Assembly: GCA_946621745.1 (NCBI GenBank)
Contig: CAMOOV010000004.1
Coordinates: 1 to 38,831, forward strand
Length of the DNA stretch: 38,831 nt
Direction of reading: 5' to 3'
Source of the DNA: an uncultured Ruminococcus sp.
GTDB taxonomy: Bacteria > Bacillota > Clostridia > Oscillospirales > Ruminococcaceae
In this document: positions 16,637 to 25,047 of the stretch, piece by piece
Position numbering within the stretch: position 1 is the stretch's first letter
Layout of the letters: each line of letters begins with the position of its first letter
Position numbers and translations under genes: made by a program
The notes under the pieces: generated by a model
Database searches by the model: none
The model's input: only the letters and a program-made list of their open reading frames with translations
What the model was told of the DNA's origin: nothing

Positions 16637-17977
16637 ATGAGCAGAGATATCAACAATAAGTACTGGGATGAGGAGCTGGAAACGCTCCCCCGTGCAGAGC
16701 TGGAAAAGCGCCAGCTCGCCGATTTGCAGGAAATCGTGCAGTTCGCATACGACCACGCGCCGTATTACAAGCGCAGCTTTGATGAAGCGGGCGTGAAGCC
16801 GTCCGATATCAAGCAGCTTTCCGATCTGCAAAAGTTCCCGTTCATCAACAAGAAAACGCAGCGCGATACGCAGGGCGTCGGCTCGTTCCTCGGCGAGCTT
16901 GCAGCCGTTCCGGAGGAGGATGTCGTCTTCATCTCGACCTCATCCGGCTCGACCGGCGTGCCGACCATGAGCCCCTTCACGAAGAAGGACTTCGACGAGT
17001 TTCAGGAGACCGAGAGCCGCTGGTTCTGGCAGATCGGCATGAGACCGAATGACCGCTATGTTCATGCGCTGAACTTCTCGCTGTATGTCGGCGGACCGGA
17101 TGTCATCGGCGCACAGAACCTCGGCGCACTGTGCATCTGGGGCGGTACGCTTCCGAGCGAGCGCCTGCTGTTCATCCTGAAAACATATCAGCCGACGGTC
17201 ATCTGGACTTCGCCGTCCTATGCATGGCAGCTCGGTGAAAAGGCACTGAAATCCGGCTACGATCCGAAGAAGGATTTCAGCATCAAAAAGATCATCGTCG
17301 CGGGCGAGCTCGGCGGTTCGATCGACGCGACCAGAAAAGCAATCGAGGATATCTGGGGCGCAGAGGTCTTTGACTTCTACGGACTGTCCGATATTTTCGG
17401 CGCCTGCGCAGCACAGTGCGAATATCACGACGGTCTGCACATCGCAGAAAACCACATCCTCGTTGAGACGGTCGATCTCCACACCGGCGAGATTCTGCCG
17501 CCCGGCGAGACCGGCGAGCTGGTCTTTACGACGCTCCGCAAGCACGCAAGACCGCTGATCCGCTTCCGCACCGGCGATATCGGCCGCATCGACCAGACAC
17601 CGTGCAAGTGCGGCAGAACACACGGCCGGATCCATATTCTCGGCCGCAAGGATGATATGTTCATCGTCTCCGCCGTCAATGTATTTCCGAGCGATATCGA
17701 AGCGGTCATCCGCGAGCAGAGCGGCATCACCGGCGAATATCTCATCCGCATTTTCGAGAAGGATTTCACGAACAAATACGCTGTCGAGATCGAGAAGAAT
17801 TCCGATAATCCGAAGGATGATGAGATCGTCGCGGCAGAGGTTTCCGCAGCGCTCAAGGCGCGCATCGGCGTGAAGCCGGCAAAGGTCGTTGTACATCCGG
17901 ACGGCGGACTGAACACCCGCTCCGAGCATAAATCCAAGCGCATCATCGACGAGCGAAAACTTGACTATTCCATTTGA
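16637..17977 (+). CDS. Phenylacetate-CoA ligase family acyl-CoA synthetase
   Basis: A 446-residue adenylate-forming enzyme; AAGGAGG precedes the ATG. The AMP-binding loop STSSGSTGVPTMSPF (about 97-111), FYGLSDIFGA, and the C-terminal hinge RTGDIGRID with LGRKDDMFIVSAVNVFPSDIE are clear PaaK-type features. The family activates phenylacetate and related aryl or branched acids to CoA thioesters with ATP. Placed directly after a ferredoxin 2-oxoacid oxidoreductase and before an aminotransferase, it completes a possible acid to acyl-CoA to 2-oxoacid to amino acid route. The true acid is unknown. Confidence 0.9.
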   Translation: MSRDINNKYWDEELETLPRAELEKRQLADLQEIVQFAYDHAPYYKRSFDEAGVKPSDIKQLSDLQKFPFINKKTQRDTQGVGSFLGELAAVPEEDVVFISTSSGSTGVPTMSPFTKKDFDEFQETESRWFWQIGMRPNDRYVHALNFSLYVGGPDVIGAQNLGALCIWGGTLPSERLLFILKTYQPTVIWTSPSYAWQLGEKALKSGYDPKKDFSIKKIIVAGELGGSIDATRKAIEDIWGAEVFDFYGLSDIFGACAAQCEYHDGLHIAENHILVETVDLHTGEILPPGETGELVFTTLRKHARPLIRFRTGDIGRIDQTPCKCGRTHGRIHILGRKDDMFIVSAVNVFPSDIEAVIREQSGITGEYLIRIFEKDFTNKYAVEIEKNSDNPKDDEIVAAEVSAALKARIGVKPAKVVVHPDGGLNTRSEHKSKRIIDERKLDYSI

Positions 17978-18018
17978 TTATAGTATAATAGGTGTATCGG
18001 TCCTATGTCCGGTACACC
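17961..18018 (+). promoter_or_regulatory. Promoter and inverted repeat before the aminotransferase
   Basis: TTGACT (17961-17966), 17 bp, TATAAT (17984-17989) lies over the last codons of the CoA-ligase gene. Immediately after, GGTGTATCGG (17991-18000) and CCGGTACACC (18009-18018) form a 10-bp stem with one G-T pair at the predicted transcript start. It could be an operator or a 5' RNA hairpin; AATCTTTT follows, so partial terminator activity for upstream transcripts is also possible. AGGAGG follows at 18027-18032. Confidence 0.7.
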
Positions 18019-18037
18019 AATCTTTTAGGAGGACAAT

Positions 18038-19234
18038 ATGCCTGCATTATCAAGCAGAACCGCCAATTTCACCGATTCCGTCATCCGCCGGATGACACGC
18101 ATTTCCAATCAGTACGGCGCTGTGAATCTTTCGCAGGGCTTTCCGGATTTCGATCCGCCGAAGGAGATCCTCGACCGTCTGGCCGAGGTCACACGCGAGG
18201 ATTTTCACCAGTATTCGATCACATGGGGCGCACAGAATTTCCGTGAAGCGCTCGCCGCGAAGCAGTCGCATTTCATGGGCAGACCGATCGACCCGAACGG
18301 CGAGATCGTTGTAACCTGCGGAAGCACCGAAGCGATGATGGCTGCAATGATGAGCGTCACAAATCCCGGCGACAAGGTCATTGTGTTCTCGCCGTTCTAT
18401 GAGAATTACGGCGCGGATACGATCCTTTCCGGCGCGGAGCCGATCTATGTTCCGCTGATCCCGCCGGCGTTCACATTTGATGCGGATGTGCTGGAGGCGG
18501 CATTTCGGCAGCATCCGAAGGCGCTGATCCTCTGCAATCCGTCGAATCCCTGCGGCAAGGTGTTTACGCGGGATGAGCTTATGGTCATCGCGGAATTTGC
18601 GAAGAAATACGACACCTTTGTCATCACGGACGAGGTCTATGAGCATATCCTCTACGCGCCGCATACGCATACCTATATGGCATCGCTGCCGGGGATGTGG
18701 GAGCGGACGATCTCCTGCTCGTCGCTGTCCAAAACCTATTCGATCACTGGCTGGCGGCTCGGCTATGTCATTGCGCCGCCGGAGATCATCGACACGGTGA
18801 AAAAGGTGCATGATTTTCTCACAGTCGGCGCGGCGGCACCCTTGCAGGAGGCGGCCGTCACCGGCCTGAAATTCGGCGATGACTATTACCGCGGCTTGCA
18901 GGCGGAATACACCGAAAAGCGCGATTTGTTCCTCGCGGGACTGGACCGCATCGGCATTGCGCATACCGTTCCGGAGGGCGCGTATTATATTCTGCTGGAT
19001 GTTTCGGAATACGGTTATGAAAGCGATCTCGATTTTTGCGAAAAGCTCGCGCAGTATGTCGGTGTCGGCGCAGTGCCGGGATCGAGCTTTTTCAAGGAGC
19101 CGGAGAACCGCTATATCCGGCTGCATTTCGCAAAGAAAAACGAGACACTGAATGAAGCGCTCGAACGCCTGAGCGCGATCCGCACGAAAATGCCTGTGGC
19201 ACCCGGAAGACAGCCGGCTCAGAATATCCGATAA
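18038..19234 (+). CDS. Class I/II pyridoxal-phosphate aminotransferase
   Basis: A 398-residue aminotransferase; AGGAGG lies 5 bp upstream of the ATG. NLSQGFPDFDPPKEI (about 29-43), CNPSNPCGKVF (about 167-177), ITDEVYEH and the PLP lysine Lys232 in SLSKTYSITGWRLGY are present. These features resemble the methionine/aromatic aminotransferase group (YbdL, kynurenine or glutamine-transaminase-K type). It would interconvert a 2-oxoacid and its amino acid. Position beside the 2-oxoacid oxidoreductase and CoA-ligase suggests that they share the 2-oxoacid; the specific amino acid is not determined. Confidence 0.9.
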   Translation: MPALSSRTANFTDSVIRRMTRISNQYGAVNLSQGFPDFDPPKEILDRLAEVTREDFHQYSITWGAQNFREALAAKQSHFMGRPIDPNGEIVVTCGSTEAMMAAMMSVTNPGDKVIVFSPFYENYGADTILSGAEPIYVPLIPPAFTFDADVLEAAFRQHPKALILCNPSNPCGKVFTRDELMVIAEFAKKYDTFVITDEVYEHILYAPHTHTYMASLPGMWERTISCSSLSKTYSITGWRLGYVIAPPEIIDTVKKVHDFLTVGAAAPLQEAAVTGLKFGDDYYRGLQAEYTEKRDLFLAGLDRIGIAHTVPEGAYYILLDVSEYGYESDLDFCEKLAQYVGVGAVPGSSFFKEPENRYIRLHFAKKNETLNEALERLSAIRTKMPVAPGRQPAQNIR

Positions 19235-19352
19235 AAGAATCAGATGTGTGATCTGCTGCAAAACCGTTCTGCGGTCAGCCGGCCGGAGTTTTTGGTATGC
19301 ACATTATGATCTGCTTGTGCAGGGCGCGGATGCTTTGCAGCGCAGAATGTAT

Positions 19353-19431
19353 GAATCCCTCAGAATTCTATGGACAAAACAACGGAATCTTATCCGTTGG
19401 ATGTTAACAGAATTTTGAGGGATTCTTCTTT
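19353..19431 (+). terminator. Long nested inverted repeat, possible terminator or structured RNA
   Basis: GAATCCCTCAGAATTCT (19353-19369) pairs with AGAATTTTGAGGGATTC (19409-19425) over 17 bp with one G-T pair. The enclosed loop holds its own hairpin, AACGGA/TCCGTT (19381-19398). TTCTTT follows. It lies 119 bp after the aminotransferase stop, in a 417-bp gap with no gene. It may be a terminator with a cloverleaf-like top or a small RNA element. An earlier CCGGCCGGAGTTTTT near 19279-19293 is a weaker candidate stop for the aminotransferase. Confidence 0.5.
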
Positions 19432-19585
19432 GCGCGCGGGCAGATAATCTATTGTCAGCCGAACCGTTCCGGATGCGCTGATTACAGTTTTCACCGACTG
19501 CTAACGACTGATTGTCCGCGTGCAGCGAACATCCGTATGCACAAAAAGCACAGTTTTATCAGGCAATCTTTGTGCGCCCTGCGAA

Positions 19586-19614
19586 TTGATTTTTTTATGC
19601 AAATCGAATATACT
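19586..19614 (+). promoter_or_regulatory. Promoter of the aspartate kinase gene
   Basis: TTGATT (19586-19591), 17 bp, TATACT (19609-19614), 37 bp before the ATG at 19652. No leader peptide or riboswitch-like structure fits in the short leader. Confidence 0.7.
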
Positions 19615-19651
19615 ATATATGGTAATTTATCATTTGAAAGGATGAGTATAT

Positions 19652-21025
19652 ATGTCAGATATTCAAATCGGGAGCAAGGTCGTCAAATTCGGCGGCAGCT
19701 CTCTTGCAGATGCAGGCCAGTTCCGCAAGGTGAGGGCAATCATCGAATCCGATCCGCAGCGGAGATATGTTGTGCCGTCCGCACCGGGCAAGCGGCATTC
19801 CGCCGATATCAAAATAACCGATCTGCTCTATACCTGCCAGAAACTCGCATCGGCCGGTAAGGACTTTTCCGAGCCGCTGGAAATGATCCGCTCGCGGTAT
19901 CTGGAAATCGCGAAGGAGCTTGGTCTCGGCTTTGATCCGACTGACGAGCTTGACCGCATTGCACAGCGCCTGAGGGAGGGTGCAACGCGGGATTTTGCAG
20001 CAAGCCGCGGCGAGTATCTCAACGGCATGATGCTCGCGGATTATCTCGGCTTTCCGTTCATTGATGCGGCAGATGTGATCTGCTTCAATGAGAGCGGCAC
20101 GCTGCTGATGACTGAAACCATGATGCTTCTGCGCGAGCGCCTTGCTGAAACGAAGAATGCCGTGATTCCCGGTTTCTACGGCGCAGGCCCGAACGGTGAG
20201 ATCATCACATTCTCCCGCGGCGGCTCCGATATCACCGGTTCGCTGGTCGCAAGAGCGGTGCGCGCTGAGATCTATGAGAACTGGACGGATGTATCCGGCG
20301 TTCTGGTCGCCGATCCTCGCATTGTCAAGGATGCCGCAGTCATCAACACGATCACCTATGAGGAGCTGCGCGAGCTTTCGTACATGGGCGCGACGGTTCT
20401 GCACGAGGACGCGATCTTCCCGGTACGCGCTGCCGGCATCCCGATCAATATCCGCAATACGAATCAGCCGTCTGATCCCGGCACACTGATTGTTGCAGGC
20501 GACAGCGCGGATTCCGATGCGCAGACCGGCTACACGATCACGGGCATCGCCGGCAAAAAGGGCTTCTGCGCAATCAACATTCAGAAAGCAATGATGAACG
20601 CAGAGCTTGGCTTCTGCCGCCGCGTGCTGTCCGTTCTGGAGGATATGGGCATTTCGTTTGAGCATATGCCCTCCGGCATCGACACCATGTCGATCATTCT
20701 CGCGGAGGATGCGATCAAGGGCAGAGAAAAGACGGTTTTGTCCCGCATTCGCAAGGCAGTCGAGCCGGATGTCTGCGAGATTGAGCACGGCATTTCGCTG
20801 CTTGCGGTTGTCGGGAGAGGTATGCGCAGAACACGCGGTACTGCCGCCCGCATTTTCGCAGCGCTGGCTCATGCGCGCATCAATGTCAAGATGATCGACC
20901 AGGGCTCCAGTGAGCTGAACATCATCATCGGCCTGCTTGACGGCGATTTCGAGGAAGCCGTCCGCCGCATTTATGATATGTTCGTCAACAGCGCACTCAT
21001 TACCAAAGAGACCGAGACAGACTGA
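19652..21025 (+). CDS. lysC: Aspartate kinase
   Basis: A 457-residue monofunctional aspartokinase; GAAAGGATG precedes the ATG. The nucleotide-binding KFGGSS (12-17), FYGAGPNGEIITFSRGGSDITG (in parts, about 174-193) and the ENWTDVSGVLVADPRIV region are classic. Regulatory ACT domains fill about 310-457, so feedback inhibition is expected. It phosphorylates aspartate, the first step to lysine, methionine, threonine and homoserine, and thus supplies the backbone for the trans-sulfuration genes upstream. It has its own promoter and is followed by a strong terminator. The symbol is by family; several aspartokinase genes may exist. Confidence 0.93.
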   Translation: MSDIQIGSKVVKFGGSSLADAGQFRKVRAIIESDPQRRYVVPSAPGKRHSADIKITDLLYTCQKLASAGKDFSEPLEMIRSRYLEIAKELGLGFDPTDELDRIAQRLREGATRDFAASRGEYLNGMMLADYLGFPFIDAADVICFNESGTLLMTETMMLLRERLAETKNAVIPGFYGAGPNGEIITFSRGGSDITGSLVARAVRAEIYENWTDVSGVLVADPRIVKDAAVINTITYEELRELSYMGATVLHEDAIFPVRAAGIPINIRNTNQPSDPGTLIVAGDSADSDAQTGYTITGIAGKKGFCAINIQKAMMNAELGFCRRVLSVLEDMGISFEHMPSGIDTMSIILAEDAIKGREKTVLSRIRKAVEPDVCEIEHGISLLAVVGRGMRRTRGTAARIFAALAHARINVKMIDQGSSELNIIIGLLDGDFEEAVRRIYDMFVNSALITKETETD

Positions 21026-21040
21026 GACCAAGTATAAAAA

Positions 21041-21079
21041 ATCCGACAGCAGCGTTCAAACTGCTGTCGGATTTTTGTT
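21041..21079. terminator. Bidirectional terminator between aspartate kinase and GH30
   Basis: ATCCGACAGCAG (21041-21052) and CTGCTGTCGGAT (21061-21072) form a 12-bp stem with TTTTTGTTT on the plus side and AAAAA before it, giving a T-run on the minus strand as well. It serves both converging genes. Confidence 0.92.
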
Positions 21080-23667
21080 TATGCGATCATCGCTTTGAGC
21101 AGACTGAGATCTGCTGCGGTCAGAACGCCGTCATCATTGAGGTCGCCGGATTCCCAGTCTGTCATGCTGCCTGCGGTCAGCAGATATTGCAGCATCATTT
21201 CCGCGTCAGCATGATTGAGGGCTCCGTCCGCATTGACATCGCCGCGGATGATCTGCGGAACCTGATTCGGCTTGCTGCCGTAGATCGCGATCTCCGCGAT
21301 ATTGCAGCAATACACATTGTCCTTGTTCGCGCTGGTTTTCGGTGCGCCGGAGGGAACTGCATAGCGCACATACCGCGCCTCCGTATCGCCCTCCAGATCG
21401 CGGATGTAATTCATCGTGAATGCCGGAACACCGTCGATCGTGTGAATCTTTGTCCAGTTCGTACCGTCCTTGGAGATCTCGAAATACGCATCGGCACAGC
21501 GGTATTCGTAGCCGCTGCGCGGGCAGTATGCGATCGCCGCGATATCATAGAGCTCGCCGAGATCCGCCTGCACCCAGCCGTCGCCGACACCGTCGAAATA
21601 GGTGCCCTGATTGCCGTCAAAGACCTTGCTCTTGTCGTTCGCGGAATTGTTCCATGCATTCGAGCCGGTAACGCTGACCGGTGTCAGCGGCCTGACGCTC
21701 GGGCCGGTATGCGGTTCGCCGTAAAGCTCGATCTCCGCAATGTTGCAGCAGCAGACATTGTCTTTGTTATTCGGATTCTTCGGTGCGCCGTCCGGAGCCT
21801 GATAGCGGATATACCGGCCGGAGACAAAGCCCTGCGTGTTGTAATAATGCATTCCGAAGGACGGCTCTCCCTCGACCGTATAGATCGGTGTCCAGTCCAC
21901 GCCGTCATCGGAAATGAGGAACTGGCAGTCCGATGCGCGGTATTCATAGCCGCTGCGCGGGCAGTAGCCGATTGCAGTGATATCATAGCTCTGTCCGAGA
22001 TCCGCCTGCACCCAGCCGGCACCGACACCGTCGAAATAGGTGTTCTTATTGCCGTCGAACGCTTTGTCATAAGCGGTGCCTGCGTTATTGTTCCACGAAT
22101 TGGAGCCGGAAAGCACTGCCTTGGAAAGGTCGATCGGATTGGTGCGGGCGAGGCTGCCCTTTACGCCGTCGAGAATATAGGTCGTGACGGAATTGCCGGG
22201 GAGCGTGACATTCAGTCTGCTGCCGCTGAGCGCGGTCGTGCCGATGTCGTTCCAGTTCTCGGAATTGCTCGTGCGGATGCCCTTTGCAGCGCCGCCGAGT
22301 GCGGCGAATCCGGAGAGATCAAAGCTCAGATCGGAATTGCCGGACGATGTGTTGTATGCGACCAGCACGAGCTGTTCATTCTGCGGATCATATGCTGCCA
22401 TCGTCGAGCCGGAGGATTTGAGCATGATCATGCCCGGACGGATATAGCGCGTATACTGGCCAAAGCAGTAATATTTCTTGGAGAGAACGATCTTGTCTTG
22501 ATCGTGATCGGCAACAGCCGTGCCCCAGAAGCCCTTGCTCATGTCGATCATGCCGGAATCCTTCTTGCCCAGATAGCCTGCCGCGCAGACATGCTTGTCA
22601 ATGACCTGCCAGAGGATCCATGCGGAAGCGTTGAGGTCGTTGCAGTCGGTGGTGATGCGCTGCGAGAGCCAGAGACCGGGCGCCATGGCACCGGCATTCT
22701 GTCCGGCCTCGCCGTTGCCGTCAACCTCGCTCATCCAGAGGTTCTTGCCGGCGGAGAGTGCGGTGTTTTTGAGTTCGGTGCGCTTCCAGCCGCCGTATGT
22801 ATGCGTGTCGATGCGTCCGACCGCCTTTTTCGCATCGGCGGAGAGCTTGTTGAATGCGTCGATCTGTGTGTCGATCGAGGTTTCATCCGTGCCGGAGATG
22901 ATGACATCGCTCATGCCGCGGGCGGCCATAGACTTTTGCAGCTCCACGATGATCTTGGATTCGGAATTACCGAGATCGAAGTGACAGCCCTCCTGCTTCG
23001 GACTGTTCGCGCCCCAGAAATTGGTATAAGGCTCGTTCATTGCCTCAACGGACTGGATATCGACGCCCCATTCATCGCGGTAATGCTTGCAGACCTCTGC
23101 GAGATATTCCGCGAATGCGGTGTAGGAATCGTCCTTGAGGTTATTCGCGCCCGGATTGGTATTGCCGGTCGAGCAGCCGGATTTGCACATATAATACGGC
23201 GGAGAATTCGAGAACATTTCCACGATCGCATCATCGCCGGCAGCTTTAATGCACCGCATCAGGACATTGCGCTGATTGGCGTCAGCCGACCAGTCGTAGA
23301 CGGGCTGACCGTTGACGAGCTTGGTATAGCCGGGCATATTGGAGTCTGTGCGGGTGATGTGGTTGTGCTGCGGATTGTCGCCGCCGCCGATGTTGAAGCG
23401 CATGATGTTCAGGCGCAGGCCGTCATCTCCGAAGAAGATGTCAGCGGCCTGCTGCGCGAGCGAGTCGGAATAGCCGACGCGGTTTGCCCACCAGCAGAGC
23501 GAGGTGCCCCAGCCCTGAAAGACACCGTCATTGATGGCGTAGGTGTTGTCGGGCGAGACAACGACCGAGGTGGCTGCGGAAGCGGTGAGCGGGACCGATC
23601 CGCAGAGGGAACCGGCGAGGCAGAATGCCATCATGCCGGCAGCCCATTTTTTCTTTTTCGATTTCAT
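21079..23667 (-). CDS. Secreted GH30 glycoside hydrolase with two discoidin (F5/8-C) modules and a dockerin
   Basis: An 862-residue enzyme; the ATG at 23667 follows AAGGGGG, and an upstream in-frame ATG at 23700 is rejected. Signal peptide about 1-31. The catalytic domain (about 32-510) shows GH30 features: FQGWGTSLCWWAN, acid/base Glu212 in MNEPYTNFWG and nucleophile Glu314 in LWMSEVDGN. Two closely similar F5/8 type C modules follow (about 518-665 and 667-805), likely sugar-binding. The C-terminal dockerin (about 812-862) has GDVNADGALNHADAEMML and GDLNDDGVLTAADLSLL. GH30 includes endo-beta-1,6-galactanases, glucuronoxylanases and glucosidases. The NxHNHITRTDSN and NSPPYYM regions suggest a beta-1,6-galactanase-like branch, with modest confidence. 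It is expected in the cellulosome. Confidence 0.9.
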   Translation of the reverse strand: MKSKKKKWAAGMMAFCLAGSLCGSVPLTASAATSVVVSPDNTYAINDGVFQGWGTSLCWWANRVGYSDSLAQQAADIFFGDDGLRLNIMRFNIGGGDNPQHNHITRTDSNMPGYTKLVNGQPVYDWSADANQRNVLMRCIKAAGDDAIVEMFSNSPPYYMCKSGCSTGNTNPGANNLKDDSYTAFAEYLAEVCKHYRDEWGVDIQSVEAMNEPYTNFWGANSPKQEGCHFDLGNSESKIIVELQKSMAARGMSDVIISGTDETSIDTQIDAFNKLSADAKKAVGRIDTHTYGGWKRTELKNTALSAGKNLWMSEVDGNGEAGQNAGAMAPGLWLSQRITTDCNDLNASAWILWQVIDKHVCAAGYLGKKDSGMIDMSKGFWGTAVADHDQDKIVLSKKYYCFGQYTRYIRPGMIMLKSSGSTMAAYDPQNEQLVLVAYNTSSGNSDLSFDLSGFAALGGAAKGIRTSNSENWNDIGTTALSGSRLNVTLPGNSVTTYILDGVKGSLARTNPIDLSKAVLSGSNSWNNNAGTAYDKAFDGNKNTYFDGVGAGWVQADLGQSYDITAIGYCPRSGYEYRASDCQFLISDDGVDWTPIYTVEGEPSFGMHYYNTQGFVSGRYIRYQAPDGAPKNPNNKDNVCCCNIAEIELYGEPHTGPSVRPLTPVSVTGSNAWNNSANDKSKVFDGNQGTYFDGVGDGWVQADLGELYDIAAIAYCPRSGYEYRCADAYFEISKDGTNWTKIHTIDGVPAFTMNYIRDLEGDTEARYVRYAVPSGAPKTSANKDNVYCCNIAEIAIYGSKPNQVPQIIRGDVNADGALNHADAEMMLQYLLTAGSMTDWESGDLNDDGVLTAADLSLLKAMIA
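21280..22112 (-). repeat. Tandem duplication of the discoidin module
   Basis: Two coding units about 400 bp long with a period of about 441 bp. The peptides FDGVG(A/D)GWVQADLG, YCPRSGYEYR and NIAEI(E/A)(L/I)YG recur in order, with strong DNA similarity, pointing to fairly recent duplication. Confidence 0.85.
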
Positions 23668-23709
23668 TTCAAAAACCCCCTTATATATATGCCGAAGCAT
23701 TATGATTTT

Positions 23710-23738
23710 ATTATACTACTTTTCTTTTGAAAAATCAA
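23710..23738 (-). promoter_or_regulatory. Promoter of the GH30 gene
   Basis: On the minus strand: TTGATT (23738-23733), 17 bp, TATAAT (23715-23710), 43 bp before the ATG at 23667. It is divergent to the permease promoter 63 bp away. Confidence 0.8.
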
Positions 23739-23800
23739 TATCAAATTATCATCTGATTGTTTATTTTATCATCTATTTCGCCCATTATTTTATAATAGTA

Positions 23801-23829
23801 TTGCAGTTTGAAAAACAGTGTGCTATAAT
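23801..23829 (+). promoter_or_regulatory. Promoter of the permease gene
   Basis: TTGCAG (23801-23806), 17 bp, TATAAT (23824-23829), 35 bp before the ATG at 23864. Confidence 0.8.
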
Positions 23830-23863
23830 ATCCAACGAAATCAACACAGAAAGAGGATCGACA

Positions 23864-24988
23864 ATGCAGAGGATCGTTCAGTTTATCAAGGCGCAGCCCG
23901 TTCTGGTGATTGCATTTTTCGCGGCGGCTGTGACTGTTTTTTTAGTGCCGCCTGATGCGCAGTATGCAGGCTATGTGAATACCCGTGTGCTGATCCAGCT
24001 GTTCGGGCTGATGGCAGCGGTCGCGGGCGTGCGGGCGATCGGCGTCTTTGATGCCGCGGCGGCGCTGCTTCTCCGCAGAGCCGGAACGATCCGTCGGCTC
24101 GGCCTGATTCTCACGCTGATCTGTTATTTTGCATCCATGCTCGTGACGAATGATGTTGTGCTGCTGACATTTGTTCCGCTGACGCTGCTGCTCTTTGACC
24201 GCATTCCGGATGACCGGAGCCGTATTATCATCATCGTTCTGGAAACGGCTGCTGCAAATCTCGGCAGTATGCTCACGCCGGTCGGCAATCCGCAGAATCT
24301 CTATCTGTATGATGCATTCAACCTGAGCGCGGGGACATTTCTGCGCATCATGCTGCCGTCGGGTATCCTTAGTCTGATTTGTCTGATCCTGCTGACACTG
24401 CTCCTGCCGCGCTCTGCCTGTCATACCTCGGAGCGTAAGCGCCCGCCGATCCCGAAAGACAAAGCGGCCGCGTATCTGCTGCTGTTTGCGGTCTGCCTCG
24501 CAACGGTGTTCCGGCTGATACCGGTCTGGTCGGTTCTGGCCATGACAGCAGCAGTCTCTATGGTCTTCGATCATTCGCTGCCGAAAAAGGTTGATTATGC
24601 GCTGCTCGCGACCTTTGTCTGTTTCTTTGTATTTGTCGGGAATATCGCACGGATTGAGCCGGTACGCGATGCGATCGCGGATATGCTCAGCGGCCGCGAG
24701 CTGCCGGTGACGGCGCTGCTTTCGCAGTTCATCAGCAATGTGCCCGCAGCGGTCATGCTGGCGGGATTCACGAAAAACGGCTCCGCGCTGCTGCTAGGAG
24801 CGAATCTCGGCGGACTCGGAACGCTGATCGCATCGCTGGCGAGCCTGATCTCATTTCAGTTTTACCGCAAAGCGGCAGGCGCGCATACCGGACGGTATTT
24901 TGCAGTGTTTTCCGCGGTGAATTTCGGAATGCTGGCGGTGCTGATGCTTGCTGCAATGCTGATGCCGCAGAGCATCCCTTTGCAGTAA
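23864..24988 (+). CDS. SLC13 / ArsB-like anion permease
   Basis: A 374-residue polytopic membrane protein starting MQRIVQFIKAQPVLVIAFF; AAGAGGATCG precedes the ATG, and longer in-frame starts overlap its promoter. About ten hydrophobic segments. Family signatures of the ion-transporter superfamily are visible in both halves: VTNDVVLLTFVPLTLLL with GNPQNLYLYDAFNLS, and SQFISNVPAAVMLAGF with GANLGGLGTLIASLASL. Members carry citrate and other dicarboxylates, sulfate, arsenite or protons/sodium; the substrate is not clear. It is monocistronic between its own promoter and a strong terminator. At 374 residues it is somewhat short for the family but seems complete. Confidence 0.85.
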   Translation: MQRIVQFIKAQPVLVIAFFAAAVTVFLVPPDAQYAGYVNTRVLIQLFGLMAAVAGVRAIGVFDAAAALLLRRAGTIRRLGLILTLICYFASMLVTNDVVLLTFVPLTLLLFDRIPDDRSRIIIIVLETAAANLGSMLTPVGNPQNLYLYDAFNLSAGTFLRIMLPSGILSLICLILLTLLLPRSACHTSERKRPPIPKDKAAAYLLLFAVCLATVFRLIPVWSVLAMTAAVSMVFDHSLPKKVDYALLATFVCFFVFVGNIARIEPVRDAIADMLSGRELPVTALLSQFISNVPAAVMLAGFTKNGSALLLGANLGGLGTLIASLASLISFQFYRKAAGAHTGRYFAVFSAVNFGMLAVLMLAAMLMPQSIPLQ

Positions 24989-25002
24989 TACAATAGAACA
25001 AC

Positions 25003-25041
25003 AAAGCCTGAAAGCAGTACGAATGCTTTCAGGCTTTCTGT
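25003..25041. terminator. Bidirectional terminator between the permease and PHP genes
   Basis: AAAGCCTGAAAGCA (25003-25016) and TGCTTTCAGGCTTT (25024-25037) form a perfect 14-bp stem, with TTT on both strands. It serves the converging genes ending at 24988 and 25048. Confidence 0.92.
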
Positions 25042-25047
25042 TATATT

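Noticed and set aside
19655-21031. A 458-codon minus-strand frame opposite aspartate kinase
   Set aside because: Exact antisense of a clear aspartokinase; no ribosome site and a Cys/His/Arg-rich translation typical of shadow frames.
21187-23730. An 847-codon open frame on the plus strand opposite the GH30 gene
   Set aside because: It is antisense to a complete GH30-discoidin-dockerin protein with a signal peptide and promoter; the frame is open because of GC-rich codon bias and its translation shows no family features.
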